Below, piece by piece: positions 1-12,170 of a DNA stretch of 64,000 nt. The stretch is from Bryum argenteum (taxonomy: Eukaryota > Streptophyta > Bryopsida > Bryales > Bryaceae): assembly GCA_037043015.1 (NCBI GenBank), contig CM073324.1, positions 16,830,597 through 16,894,596 on the forward strand, in the 5' to 3' direction. Every line of letters starts with the position of its first letter. Positions within the stretch are counted from its first letter, which is position 1. The notes beneath the pieces are model-generated. The model saw nothing but the letters and a program-made list of their open reading frames with translations, was not told where the DNA came from and made no database searches. The translations under genes and the position numbers were made by a program.

Positions 1-3000
1 CTCCATCAGGTAAACTTGTCGAGTGTACAATCTCTGGTAAAAATTCTGTTTATTCCATCTCCCCACCGGACATTCGTCAATAGTTCCTTGAATCTGTCTA
101 ACGAATGGGTCTATGTAACGCAGGCTGAAGAACAAAGCAGAAATCATGCAAAGGAGAAAGAAAATGAAGCCAAGCTCCTCACAAGATCTGTGCACGAGTT
201 GGAGAGTACAGTCTATGCTCTGGAAAGCCAAGTGAGTTAAATGTTCTCATCCCTTGATTGAGGCTTGAAGCTTCTTTAGCACCTCATCATATTTAGTCAT
301 GGAATCTTGTCGACTTTCGATTCTCTACTGTCATTCATCGTATATACTTTAATCGTGTACACGAGATTTAGAGTTCTTACTTCTGTTGATGTGGTGTGCA
401 GTTGGGGTTACTGAAGAGAGAAGCTGAACGGCAGCGGCTGCTAAGAGAAGATATAGAGATGGAGTCGCAGAAACTGAACAATCACATTTTTGTGACACAA
501 TCTGCTCTTGAAGAATCGAACACTCGTAACGCTGAGGAGTTCAAGGATTATCTTTCTGCTCAGAATGAACTAAGAAGGTGCCTAGCCATTCCTAATCTTC
601 CTTGAGTTCAAGTGATGGAGTAACGTTAAAGAGTGCTTCAATTATATAGCGATCCAGGTTAACTTTGAGTTCCGTATTCTGCTTCAGGAAAGTGGAGGAG
701 AAAGAGGCTGAGATATTGCACTTGCGAAGAAAGCTGGAAAATCTCGAGATTGCGTCGAAAGACAAAGATGTTCAGGTGTGAATCACACGTACATCATTAT
801 GAATCTGGAGTCTGTAGGTCTAGAGTCATTCTGCTACTTGCTGCAATCCACAAATATATCTCACCTTGGATGAAGAGGTCAAGTGTTACTAAGCGGAAGC
901 TCAGAATGTTTTAAGCAGTGCAACAACTTTGTCTTCACTTCATTTTGGTAGTTAAACTCCGAAAATACCAGTGACCAATGCCTGACTTGTGGGTTGGGTG
1001 CAGATTAATGATGCCATGGCGCAAATATCCGACCTCCTGCATGCTGCTGAGATTCAGAGGGTCGACGTTCAGCAGAAGGTACTATTTTGTTATTGATTGC
1101 TCTTTGTATCACAGCATGATTTTAGTTCATAGAAACGTAGTATTCGATAAGCAGTCTTCGACTTCTTTGATGTTAATTCTGTCTGTTCTTGTGAAGCAGC
1201 TGAAACGGATGGGAAATGAAGTAGAGCGATCGAAATCAGTTAACTCGGTAGACCAATTTGGTTGCACTTCGCGAAACTCAAATGAATTGGCGAACGAAAT
1301 TGGGTCATTCAGAGCCAACTTATCGCAGGAGTCATGTTCACGTCGAGACATGGTGCATCTCTCATGCCAACGTCGTATTGAAGAGCTCGAAGAACTTGCT
1401 TCGTCTCGCCAGAAAGAGGTACACTCGCAAATAATTTCGTTCTGCGAAGTGGTACTAATTCCTTTTTAGCCTGAATGAAGGGTGCTCACTCAATGTTAGC
1501 TCAAATCACGTCCAATCTTTGCCTTACAGCGCCTATTACGGGGCAAACTTGATCTTAGGAAGGAACTTCGTTATGCAGCAAAATATTGACTCATACAGTT
1601 AAATGCAGATAGTTCAACACTAACCCGCTCTTTTGTAGGTACACACGCTGCATACAAGATTAGCTGAGGCTGAGAGCATGACTCATGATGTTCTCCGAGA
1701 TCTACTTGGTGTTAAGTCGGACATGAACAACGTCGTGGTACGTGATTTGCTGCATGTGGAATACAATCCACGATGTCGATATATGTGGGAATGTACTCCA
1801 CCATCGTACCAAGCTTCTGGGTCTGATTCTAGCAGCTCTAACAGAAGTAATTGTGTTGTTGTGCAGTCACTGCTTGATCACCAGCAAATCAAGCAGCTGG
1901 CAGAGTCCGCCTGTCGCAAAAACGAAGAAGCTGAAGAAATGGTAGGTCCTTTCACCAAGATTTATTTACTAGCAGGTTTGTTGAATGTTACTCTCGTTCG
2001 CAGATACCTGTGATAACATCTGTGATTATTCCTCACATCATCTTTCTCCACACGCAGGAGACGGAGCTTTCCAGCTTGAGATCACAACTGAATGCCTACA
2101 TTGAGGAAAGGGAAAGGTACGGAATTCGCCTTCTTTTGCTCCCGCTTACGATCTTGATTATAATTTCAGTGGTCAACCATGAAAATCGGAGCTGGTTCAC
2201 ACTCTAATCATTGTTTCTTTCTTTGCAGCTGGGTAGAGGAGATGAATTTGAGACAGTCTGAGATGGTGGCTGCACGTGCGACTGCTGAGAGGTTACGCGA
2301 GAAAGAGCAGTTGCTGACGGATGAGATTGAAAAGTTCAGGGTAGGCTTTCAACACATCAAAGAAAGAAATTGCTCAAAGTTGCTGTACCAGTGCGAGCGT
2401 CAGACGTGCATTTCTGCTATGACCACAATGACTAGATCAATGTGCACTACGAATTCAAACTATGCAGTCTGGAGATCTCGTCAATGTCAAGCTGGTGAAC
2501 TGAACTCATCATAGGCGGACCCTCGTTATGTTCCCCACTGACCTTCGTTATGCCAATTATGCAGGTTGAGAACATCAGTCATCAAGAGAAGATTATGGAG
2601 CTTGAACTGGAGATCCGAAGACTTCCCACCGGACAACAGTCTTTCTATCAACAGATCAACCATCACGCTAAAATAAGAGTATGTCTATATAATAACTTGC
2701 CGTCAGATAGGAAATTCGAGTGATTCTACGAAAGTCGATCTATACTTGGTAGGAGTTAGTCGCTGTTCCTTGAAAGTTCGTGAGCATTGACGGCAGTGTC
2801 TTCTTAGCGAGCAGTTGCTGTCGTTGATTGTTATCTACTGACAATCCCCCCTACATTAGCCAAATTGAACTCGAATTCCTTATACTTGATGGGTCTAAAG
2901 CTTGTCTCTTAAATCCAACTACGCAGGAGGAGAACGAGGCCCTGAAAGTGGCCAAAGATGCATTGAGCAAGGAACTGCGACGCACTGAGCTCCTGTACGC

Positions 3001-3940
3001 GGGGATGCACGAGGAGCTGTTAAAATTCAAATCATCTGAGAGTACATCGCCTGGCTTTGACCAAGAGCGACTGCACCTTCGCCATCTGCTTCAGGTATTG
3101 TTGTTTGTCACGCCTTGAATCTACATCTGGAGCCGGAAATACCATTCCAGTACGTGAGCCCGTACGCTTGAGCGACTCGTGCTTTGGGCCTCATCCGCAG
3201 CTTGCAGAGAAAACCTCTGGGCAGTTAGTGTCACAGAACCTATTGAATCCACTAACTTGGTTTTGATGAGTGATTCACAGGAGGCAGAGAATAGCCGAGC
3301 CCAAGCAGCACAGAAGCTCTCTAGCTTATGCACTGCCATCACGCAGGTAAAACTCCAGCACTTTCTCGGGAACTTCCATGGTTATAAGAATTGTGTGTCA
3401 ATAGCTCTCACCATTGCGTCATTCTCTGTTCTGATGTAACGATTACACATGATTTTCGGTACAACAGTTCTCTTCCTGTTGCTTTTCAATGATATAGACG
3501 AGTTACTGCTTCTACTTTCTTAACTTTGTGGCCACTTTCTGATTCGAATGTCTTCGATCTACAGGCAGCAGGCTTGTCTGTCTCGGGGTCAGTGGATCCA
3601 CCTGTAGCCCTGGACGCCCTTCAGATGCTTGAACACCGTTTACGAACCAGTGAACAAGAGCTTTCAGAGACCAAATTCAAGGTATTTTTCTATCTTTGCA
3701 TCTCAACACATATGCAGCTGAACCTTTCGCGCTAAATCATTGAGTAGATATGATACTCTGGCCTGATATTTAGAGGAAAATTCTAATCCTTCTTTACACA
3801 TTTTGTAGAAAAAAATCACGGGCGAGAGAAGAAGGCGCACGGCCTTTGGGGCGAAGGATTCCCCATTGAGGTCGATCAGTAACTTCACGGAACTGATGCA
3901 AAGAGCTTCCAGCGCCAGTCCCAGCCCTGCACCTCGCTAA
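1..3940 (+). CDS. Kinesin-12 (POK/KIN-12 type) motor protein, C-terminal tail; gene starts upstream
   Basis: This is the coiled-coil tail of a plant kinesin-12, the family of phragmoplast-orienting kinesins that mark the division site and work with microtubules in cytokinesis. The motor domain lies before the window. Fourteen exons read in one phase: 1-9, 124-231, 402-577, 688-775, 1004-1078, 1200-1418, 1639-1737, 1867-1941, 2058-2116, 2229-2340, 2565-2678, 2927-3094, 3281-3346, 3565-3681 and 3809-3940 (counting the 9-base stub as the first makes fifteen pieces), about 538 codons in all. Each junction is GT-AG. Family signatures, recalled from known kinesin-12 tails, include AESMTHDVLRDLLGVKSDM (exon 1639-1737), EERESWVEEMNLRQSEMVAA across the 2116/2229 junction, QQINHHAKIREENEALK across 2678/2927, and a closing FGAKDSPLRSISNFTELM. 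The rest is heptad-rich, Glu/Lys/Arg-rich coiled coil. No frame break was found. Assignment to kinesin-12 is firm from these motifs; which member it is cannot be told without the motor. Confidence 0.8.
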
Positions 3941-5826
3941 GCTGTGGCAGAGTCGCACGTATGTTTGTACCATTGTATACTAGCTCCAAGTGAGTATCAA
4001 TTTTGCAGTTCATGTGAATCTATCAATCGATAGAGTTGTATCATACACAGGCTGAACTTGTGCCATATTATCTTAATCAATCATTTCCGTTCATTGTTCT
4101 CCAGTTTCCTAACCGATCGAAATGGATAAGCTATTTCTTTGTTCGAATGTTCCTTCGTGCTACCAAGCAAGCATAAAGCTATATATTATTTACTTTCATC
4201 GTATGTTTTGTCTGGGCAAAGAAAATGCAGTGAGTCATTTGTAACATATTATGAGAACAATCATACTCGCTTCGAACATAGTACTTTCTGCTTACGTGCT
4301 GCGCACTTAGTGCAAATAGGCAGTGCAAGCTGTCTTGTGCCAACAAGTAGAGCAGACTTTGAGAACAGTTTTAGCTACCATGAGGGTAGCCACAAACTCG
4401 TACGATGTGCCACATCCTTTATACTCTTGCTGATGAAGGCATAGCCCTAAAGATGCCATGTGGGCAAGCACTTCCAGATAAATCAGGTCTACTTCTCGAA
4501 GGTGAGATCATCTTCCCCGCACGTAAAACAAAGCATATTGTGGATCTACTCACTTTCGATGGAATTGTGATTAAGCGCCCTTAAACTGGGTAATCCCATG
4601 TCTTGCGAAGTATACTCGAGCGGGAGTTGTCTAAACAATACGATCCTTGTGGAGAGGCAATTGCAAGTCCCACGCAAAATTGAGATGAAACAATTGGTGG
4701 TCAAGCTGATTGATCGTAAGTGGTGGGATGAGGCATGGAATACAATTGAAAGCAATTTTGCTATTTGCCAGCTACCTTATGGGACGGAAATTGGAGCGAG
4801 GCAATGCACAGAAACATCCAATGATGAAGCGTGCAGAATCGTGACTCCATTGGAACCCCGTTCACGATCCATTGGACGGCTCTTAGGCTGTATAATGGTT
4901 CCCCTTCTGCTGATCGACTAAAGGCTATGAAATTTCCTCCTCGGGATGAGCAACTAAACGATGGGCTTCACACAGAGACCTCATTCTGGACAGTAATGAT
5001 TCGCTGAAGAAGCTACGAAGCGCCCTTGATAAATTAAGCAAATAAGGAGTAGTGGAATCTTAGACGACTGAAATACTGCAACTGTATCAAACTTCGTGCG
5101 ATTGATAGCGGAAGCTTCGAGAAGCTTTCAAGCAGATGCATGCACTAATTCTACTCTATCAATAGCGAACATCAGAGTTTTTAGAACTAAATTTATCCAA
5201 CTTGATTCTCTGTTGCTATGATTGTCTATGACGAACATCTTAGATTATATTCGCTTCACTTTCCAAATTTAAGAGTCATCATCAGTAGCCAGAACTTCCT
5301 CCGATCAGATACATGCAAAAGTACAAGCAACAACGGACGATGCATGTGTGAATCAGCCTGGTCAAATGAGGGATATCCTCGTTTCTCATTCAGGAATTAA
5401 GTTCCAATGAAGCGAACACCTAAAATTTTTATGGCCTAAGCTACAAACTCTCAAAGAACTCACCACCGAGACTCATCACCAACTACTACAGTGCCAAAAT
5501 TGTGCCGAGTTCTCTCGTATACCAACTCGTGTAAAGTAGACCTCGATGTGAACACACGGTGAGCCCTGTATGAATTCCTCCCCCTTCTTCATATCCCACT
5601 CTTCCAACTGTGAACCGTCAGCTTAGTCTTACTAAACCCCTGCAAACCACCTTTGTCCACCTTCAGGATGCCGATCAGGATGGTCCCAACTCTGATAGCT
5701 CAGGCTCGAATAATGCTTCATTAGAACCACTGCCCATCCCTTGAATGGTGACGAGCCAATAATTATGGAGTGGTTGTGCTCCCGAACTGTTTTCTTGTTG
5801 TTGAAAATCGCATTAGAATGGCAATC
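3941..5826. other. Intergenic, between convergent kinesin-12 and BT1 genes
   Basis: This holds the 3' UTR of the kinesin gene and the 3' flank of the BT1 gene. The open frames inside (for example 4598-4921, +) are short and have no recognisable domain or splice context. The stretch around 4640-4800 has slightly coding-like composition with a Trp-Trp-Asp, which could be an old transposase scrap, but I cannot support it. Confidence 0.5.
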
Positions 5827-7978
5827 CTAGCTTTCCGATTTATTCTCTTCAGTCGCCTCTGGTACCTTTGCTTTCTCCTCCTCCACTATCACCTTCGCTT
5901 GTTGTTGTTGCTCATCTACCAAAACTCGTTTACAAGCCTCGTAGCACATGAATGAGATACCCGCTGCTGGGATTATCTTTATGCAACTTGCTCCAAGCCC
6001 CCGGTACAACCCTCCTGGACCTTGCTCTTTCACTATGCTTGACATCGCCTGAAATACATTACTGTACACCTGTCGTCCTCCAATGTTGCCCACCTGCAAA
6101 ACGATGGCAGACATCAGTAGGTTGTTGTGGCTGTTAAGTTGTTGAAGATTATGAGGTTGAGGCAATGGTCATACCTGCATCTGTTTTCGTGCAACTTCTA
6201 ACGGGAACGACGCGGAACTAGCAACAGCCCCTGCGATGGAGCCCATCAAAAGAGTCTCCAAGTTTCCAATATCGTCCCTCTTAGCAATCCGTCTGTAGGT
6301 CTTTCGTAAGCTATCGTAAGTGCAGTAGTTCATGGCTGCGTACGGGATCACTCCAATCAAACTCGGTAGTAGGCCTCTGTAAAGCTCCATAGGACCTTCT
6401 TCCTTACAAATCTTCAAAAACGCGTGCAACAGGTTGTCGTACATGCCATGCTGCAGAAAGAAGAAGAATGAAGGTATAAACAACCTGAAGCATGACTATT
6501 GTCGCAAAGGTAAAAGCACTAAGAGTTGTGGAATGTACCTCGACTGTCAAGCGCGTTTTCAGCAACTCAAGAGGATACATGGTCAATGTGGAGCATACAC
6601 CCGCCGTTGCTCCAGCTATTGTCGAAGCAGGCACTGGGAGACGCGAAGGCTCACCGTTTTTCGGAGTCAGAAAAGTCTTCACAGAGTCATACGCAAGGAG
6701 CTGCACACACAACGACACCAATCAGATTGTGAAACTATCTTCATTTCGGTACACTCTAATACAACTAAAAAGCTCTCACATTAACAACTACTCGACGTAA
6801 TAAGACCCATACAAAGTTAGAGAACTCCAGGAACAGATAAATAAAACCTCGGTGAATACAACACATCAATTAGGGTTTCTCTACTCAGTTAGAGTGGGTC
6901 CCAATTAGAGTTCTGAATGTCATGTTGTAAACAACCTGCTCTAAGACACTACGAGAAATATGAACCAACCTAATGCAACACAGTTAGAAGTGAATTATTT
7001 CTGCACTGAATTGCAGTAACTATTCCACACCCTGTAATGCGGTAGAAAACATTAACAGAGAAGAGGACTGATGGATTTGGCCTTCTCAGGATTTGGAGGA
7101 GTCCCCAATCTACACATCTTCGTCTGAAGTCATTATGATGCATGCAAGACAATCCAAAACAGTGGAATTTCTCAAATTGGCCCGCTTTGTGAAACGGGAG
7201 ACGGAGAGAAGCAAACGGAAGTACAAGCTCACCTCAATAGCTTTACTCGGAGCTACTCGAAGCACATTGACGCCATTCCCTCGGAACAAGCCTTGCCAAC
7301 CATCCCTCTCCATAATAGTATGAAACATGTCCGTAACCGAGGTTTTGCCGCCCGTGCCAACCATCAAATGCGTGCGAATTGTTTCTAATGGCGCCACAGC
7401 AGTTCGCGAAACCGCTCCAGCAAAAGCGCCGCTTATCAATCTCCGGAGAGAAGCATTCCCTACTTTCAGCTTGAAACCCTTGAACTGAAACCTCTTCGGC
7501 TTTTTCTCCTTTTCAACCACCTCCTCCTCTACTACTAACCCTAACACCTCGCTACAATCACAAACACAATCTCAGTCCCTCGAAATGGCGTTAAAAGCGG
7601 CGAATGGCAAAAATTGTGCTAAGGAGCAGCAAATGGCAAGGATTGTGGTGTTACTGACCGGAATTCAGCTTCAGTTGGAAGCAAGGTTTTGAATCCGAAC
7701 TCGGAAACGGGAGCGGACGCAGACGCCATGGCTGCAGCAGGTTTGGCTCTCCCGCGACGATGTTGTTGCACAAGCTCCGCCGTGCGCTCCGAGGTGGAGC
7801 ACACTAAAGCCGGCATATGCGTCGTCACGCTCTCCGCGAAAATTTTCTGCCGCGCCGGCCGCGCCTGTATCCCTGGCGTGCCGGCCCTCGCGGCCGCGCA
7901 CGACGCCAACGATTCAGTGCCGTGACCTCCCATCCGCAATGACGAATCTCCGCCTCCTCCCTCCCCCTCTACCTTCAT
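5827..7978 (-). CDS. BT1: Adenine nucleotide transporter BT1 (Brittle1-type mitochondrial carrier family protein, plastid or dual targeted)
   Basis: A mitochondrial-carrier-family protein of the Brittle1 group, which moves adenine nucleotides or ADP-glucose across the plastid (and sometimes mitochondrial) inner membrane. Five exons on the minus strand: 7978-7659, 7551-7233, 6700-6539, 6450-6175 and 6093-5827; 447 aa, all phases consistent. Three carrier repeats are visible. Their signature PxE/D-x-x-(K/R) motifs are in APLETIRTHLMVG, YPLELLKTRLTVE and FPLEVARKQMQV, each followed by a G-x-x-x-LYRG type motif (GLFRGNGVNVLRVAPSKAIE, ELYRGLLPSLIGVIPY, GLYRGLGASCIKIIPAAG). KLKVGNASLRRLISGAFAGA just before repeat 1 is typical of BT1. 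The start chosen is the upstream Met at 7978, which gives an Ala/Arg/Ser-rich leader of about 83 residues; part of it (RQKIFAESVTTHMPALVC) loosely resembles the leader of maize BT1. A second in-frame Met at 7729 would give 364 aa without that leader. The C-terminus is Glu/Lys-rich. Confidence 0.95.
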
Positions 7979-9546
7979 ACAAATCCGCCTCTCTTACTCC
8001 GCCTCTCCACAAAATGGCTCACAAATGAAAATCTCTCGTACGAATGGGAATCTGGCTCTAAACTAAGAAAGGTTTGCCTTTTTCGCTCGATCAAAAGGGG
8101 GAATCTGCGTCTCTTGCTCAAATCTTGTGCGAAAAAGCTGCTTTTGGAGTCAATGAAAAGGGGAATCTGGAGCGGACGGGTATGGAGGTGTCCGTGGAGG
8201 GGGCACACTCTATGCTCGCCGCGACCGCTCTCTCTGAAGTCTCTCTCTGTGTGTCCTCTCCCCTCTGTCTCTCTTTGTTTCCCTTGTTACACTTGGTGCC
8301 TGCAGCCTCCCCATCTTGATAAGGGTTTCCAAATATTCGTCCTCACTTGCCCGTGTGAATAGGGCTCCCCGCGGTCATGGGTGCGCCTGCCTGCTCTGTA
8401 CTGATCACTCTAGCCCCTAAATTTGGGCTTCCGGAAGACGGTGAATCATTTTCTTCTATGACTTCTTGTGCAAGAAAAGGTCCTTAACTTCTCTTCAATG
8501 GTTTATGAGAATATTTTTTATTCACATTTATTTTGTTTGTTTAAACCCATTTTGGAAAAGGTAAACTTTTGGCATGCCTAAATCACAAATAATTTCTAAA
8601 AGAATTACTTGAAGCAAATTTTGAAAATCAATTGCAATCGACAAATCCTCATTCAAGTATGTATTCTATTTCTTATTAGCCTCTAATCAAAAATTAGATA
8701 TGATTTTTTATGGGCAATTTTGAGGCCATTGTATAAACCAATCAGCATAAAGTATTGGCAATCCATGGGCACCCCCTGGAAGTGCGATTTGGCAGGACAT
8801 CCCCAAGCTGGGACTTACCAGCGTCCCTGCCCCCCAAACCCTTCCCGGCCATATAAAAATTTGGGAGTAAATTTGCCCCCTATTTTTAATTGTTGATGTC
8901 ACCTATGATACCATGGTAAGGTCTCCCGAGGGTGAAATGGGGTCTTAGATCCCATTTCAGAACTCAAAATTTCAAAAGAAGTAGTTGAATGCCTCAAGAA
9001 ACGAAAATAAAATAAAATTGTCATTTTTTGGTTGGGCAGAGAGTAAGGGCAGGCCAACGTTGGGGTAAGTCCCAGCTTGAGAGATGTCCTCTCCACGCCC
9101 GTGAAGTGTCACCATCACAATTTTGCAATATGGGTAATTAGGGTAAGAGGGTATCACTTTGTCAATCCCCATTTCTTTGTAGTCAATAAGGTGGTTCTAA
9201 ATATAATAATGTGTCGAAGGATGACTTGAAAAGGATGTGATATTCATGAATGGTTACGTTTTTTGAGAATATGAAAACTTCATAAGCCTTTGTAAGCTTG
9301 CTAAAAGCATCATTTTTGTTTTGTTAATATGTTAGTGTTATATTCAAAAAAATACTAAATTTAAACCTGTTCGAAGTGCCCTTTTTGGGCTTAAATACTA
9401 AAATTTGCGTAAAAAATTCTTATTTTTGTATGTAGTGTAGGGAGCACCCTATAATTTCAACACCTTCATCTAGGCTGCTCGAAATAGCAAAGCCACTTTT
9501 CACATTCTTGGTTCTTTAGGGATTAAATAATTAGATTGAATGAGAA
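7979..9546. other. BT1 upstream flank and intergenic DNA
   Basis: The first part is the promoter/5' UTR side of BT1 (which reads leftwards). It includes a CT-rich tract at about 8226-8272 (GA-rich on the BT1 sense strand), which may belong to the 5' UTR or core promoter. From 8400 on the DNA becomes AT-rich and I see no gene. Confidence 0.4.
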
Positions 9547-9894
9547 AGGCACAACAAGCCTTGGCTTGGTGGTTAGGGCTCATGCCTCCAATGAGGAGGT
9601 CGTGGGTTCTACACCCCATGCAGGCACGGTGCTCACCACCATAGTCCACTCAACTCTGGTGGAGGGGGGGGGGGGTCTTGGACCTTGTTGTATGGCACCT
9701 CAAAGCCATTTGGGAAGATACCAAGTCGGATATCTCTAAGGCACTAGTGGCTAGGTAGGAACTAGCATAGTGTTCACGCCGAGGGGGGTTAGTAGTTGCG
9801 CCATTTGTGTGATGACCTCAGAGCACACATTCAAGGATAGGTCAAACGAACACTCTATTCACACCAGCCTCTAAAGAGGTTGGAGTTTCTCTTC
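9547..9894 (+). mobile_element. tRNA-derived SINE, full-length copy (copy A)
   Basis: A 348-bp retroposon bounded by an exact 11-bp target-site duplication, TTGAATGAGAA, at 9536-9546 and 9895-9905. The 5' head is tRNA-like: an A-box-like TGGCTTGGTGGTTAG followed about 35 bp later by a B-box-like GGGTTCTACACC. The body continues through a G-run and ends in a TTC-type tail (tttctcttc), not poly(A). Segments of the same body recur at 15.3-15.9, 17.7, 30.1, 30.3-31.2, 49.6 and 50.9 kb, so this is a family. It is the only copy here with the whole head. It has no coding capacity; mobilisation by a LINE is inferred from the target duplications. Confidence 0.88.
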
Positions 9895-10055
9895 TTGAAT
9901 GAGAATAACTTTGGCATACTAGAAGCCCTTGTGTAAACTAAACAACTTTGTGAAAAGCCAATTGAAAGTAGAACATGGAAGTTATCATCTATGTTTTGGA
10001 GGTTTCACATATCATCCAACATATTATCCCTTATAAGAGGATATAATCTGGTAAT

Positions 10056-10366
10056 ATTTGTATGATACTTGGGTGATACTCATATGGTACTTGTGATGTT
10101 CATATGGTACGTGGGTGATACTCATACAATACTAGGGTGATACTCACACGATACTAGGGTGATACTCACACGATACTAGGGTGATACTCACACGATACTA
10201 GGGTGATACTCATACGACACTAGGGTGATACTCATACGATACTAGGGTGATACTCATACGATACTAGGGTGATACTCATATGATACTATGGTAATACTCA
10301 TGCGATACTAGGGTGATACTCATACTATACTAGGGTAATACTCATACGATATTAGGGTGATACTCA
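10056..10366 (+). repeat. 22-bp minisatellite, about 14 units
   Basis: Tandem units of 22 bp close to ACGATACTAGGGTGATACTCAC, with scattered single-base changes and more degenerate edges. Each unit itself contains GATACT twice, so the repeat probably grew from a shorter GATACT-containing word. Confidence 0.92.
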
Positions 10367-11075
10367 TACTTTGAAACCTCCATTCATTACGTTGACTTAC
10401 AACTACAAATGTGCTATGATCTCCCATCATTGATTCTCTCACACATGATTACTAAGGTCGGAGCAGGAAGGAATATTCTCCCACTCGAAGGGGCAAATTA
10501 GGGCATGTGTTGCTCTTTTCTTCTCCGACGCACTTTCTGAGCGAGAGAGAGAAGTGGCGATTGCTGACTGCCCAGGTGCCCAACCACGGCCATAGGTCCC
10601 CATTAATAAAATAAAAGGAGTGGGCAGGGACCATGACCATGACCATCCTATGGCTGCCCTGATAATGATCACCAGCCACAAAAAAGATGCTCCAGACTAC
10701 AGCGCCATTGAACGGAAGCAAGCGAAGGAAGGAAGGAAGGAAGGAATCCTGTCAATTACCGGTATTTGTGGGGGGCCCTCTCGGAACCTTTGGAAACTCA
10801 CCACCACCTCACATAGAGTGCAGCCTCTGAGCTGGGGCCAAGAGGCGCTCCTTCTCTCTCCTTGGTAACCAACCACTTGCTCCTTGCTCCTTGCAAAAGC
10901 GACGACAACATTCCTTTTCTTTTTGCGTACCAGCTGACATCATGTGGTTTGGAATTTTAGGGTTTTGTTGATAGGACTGTGTGTGTGTGAGTGTGTGAAC
11001 TTCTTCTTCAACTTCCTGTTGTTGCAATGCCCCCGGCTCCTTCTGTTGGTACAGTTTGGGTGGGGTATTGAAGTA
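10367..11075. other. Intergenic, simple repeats only
   Basis: Contains a short (AAGG)n run at about 10722-10745 and a GT run near 10978-10998. The open frames on both strands show no domain. No gene seen. Confidence 0.4.
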
Positions 11076-11178
11076 CTCCCTTTGTCCCATTGTAATTTGT
11101 CCGGTAGGTTCTCTTAAATCTATCTCCCAAGGTAGATTTAAGAGAACCCGTTTTACAATAATAATGGGACAGAGGGAG
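11076..11178. mobile_element. Stowaway-type MITE (first of a pair)
   Basis: A 103-bp element with terminal inverted repeats CTCCCTTTGTCCCATT and, at the far end, the complement of GGGACAGAGGGAG, flanked by TA on both sides (11074-11075 and 11179-11180). The CTCCCTCYGTCCC terminus with a TA target is the hallmark of Tc1/mariner-derived Stowaway MITEs in plants. The arms extend inward (GGTTCTCTTAAATCTA pairs with its complement), so the element can fold into a hairpin. Confidence 0.92.
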
Positions 11179-11278
11179 TACTACGAATCTGTTGTAGTCA
11201 ATTGAAGAATCTGGCATCTTTCCGTGGCAAGCGGAGTGGTTGGATTGGGTGAGTTACTGAAAGATGCAGAATCTTTCA

Positions 11279-11458
11279 TCCCTCACCACTACACAAGAGT
11301 TGTCTACTCCCTCTGTGTCATTATAATTGTCCAATAGGTTCTCTCAAATCTACCTTGAGAGGGAGATTTCATTGAACCTATTGGACAATTATAATGGGAC
11401 AAAGGGAGTATTATTTAAGGGAGCCCTCACCATTACACAAGATTTGTTTATTATTTGA
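11279..11458 (+). repeat. Tandem host duplication, first copy split by a MITE
   Basis: A host unit of about 42 bp starting CCCTCACCAYTACACAAGA and ending TTATTTRAGGGAG occurs twice. In the left copy the MITE at 11307-11408 interrupts it at TA; in the right copy (about 11423-11458) the same TA is uninterrupted. Next to it, 11467-11505, lie (TTTTG)n and (GTGA)n runs. Confidence 0.7.
11307..11408. mobile_element. Stowaway-type MITE (second of a pair)
   Basis: A 102-bp element with the same termini (CTCCCTCTGTGTCATTATAA on the left, the complement of GGGACAAAGGGAG on the right) and TA at 11305-11306 and 11409-11410. Its arms (TTGTCCAATAGGTTC) match each other better than those of the neighbour at 11076, so it is likely younger. 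It sits in one of two tandem copies of a host sequence; the other copy shows the empty site. Confidence 0.92.
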
Positions 11459-11980
11459 GGGAGGTAGTTTGTTTTGTTTTGTTTTGTTTTGTGAGTGAGT
11501 GAGTGAGATTATGATCTGGAGCAATGTTGATTGGATCGGGGCTCATGGAGTGTCTTTGGAAGCGGATTTTTCTCGTAGAGGTGTAGGCTACATTCGGATC
11601 ACGAAGTGGGTTGATGGATCCCAAGATGTTAAATTTCGAAGTCTTTATGGCCTCAAAAATATTGGAAATTATTTATGTCAGTGTGGCAACACCATAAGGG
11701 CATACTAGTTGTTAATTAGTGTTACAAATGTTGATTGCAAACCGTAACACTAAATGTCACATGTCACCATAGTGTTAAAACACATTCGTCAAACCATGAC
11801 ACTAAATGAGAGAGCATGCAAACTTTTTTGCGAGTAGAAGAATTTAGTGGAAATGGTGCAATAGGTGGCTTGAAGAAAAGACAAGGGACATTGATTGCAT
11901 TCGCGGCCCAAAATGAGTACCAATCTGGAGAGAGTTGAGAATTATTGTTTTTTACCGAAGTTATCCATTACACTAATCTC

Positions 11981-12170
11981 CATGTAACAGGGACGTTTTA
12001 CATTGGCGAGTCAAGCCATACATGGGGTGGAAGGAGGGAAAGAAATCCTCTCAACATGAGTGGTTCATATTTTGTAGTTCAAAAATTGAACAAATCATGT
12101 TGAGAGGATTGTTGGCCTCCTTCGGCCCATGTACGGCTTGACATCCCATGTAAAGCGGAACATGTAACTC
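11981..12170. mobile_element. Snap-back MITE-like inverted repeat
   Basis: Two arms of roughly 80 bp face each other around a loop of about 35 bp centred near 12078. The left arm holds CATGTAACAGGGACG, AGTCAAGCCATACATGG and ATCCTCTCAACATGA; the right arm holds their near-complements (AACATGTAAC, CCCATGTACGGCTTGAC, TCATGTTGAGAGGAT). No open frame. Family unknown; no clear target duplication was found. Confidence 0.65.

Noticed and set aside
4598-4921. hAT-type transposase remnant (Trp-Trp-Asp motif)
   Set aside because: Only a few residues resemble the family; no further domain or ends could be found.
9547-9640. A tRNA gene at the start of the SINE
   Set aside because: A- and B-box-like words are present, but no cloverleaf closes and the flanking target duplication includes a further 250 bp of body and tail.
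10056-10366. CRISPR array
   Set aside because: Units of 22 bp follow each other with no spacers; this is a plant minisatellite.
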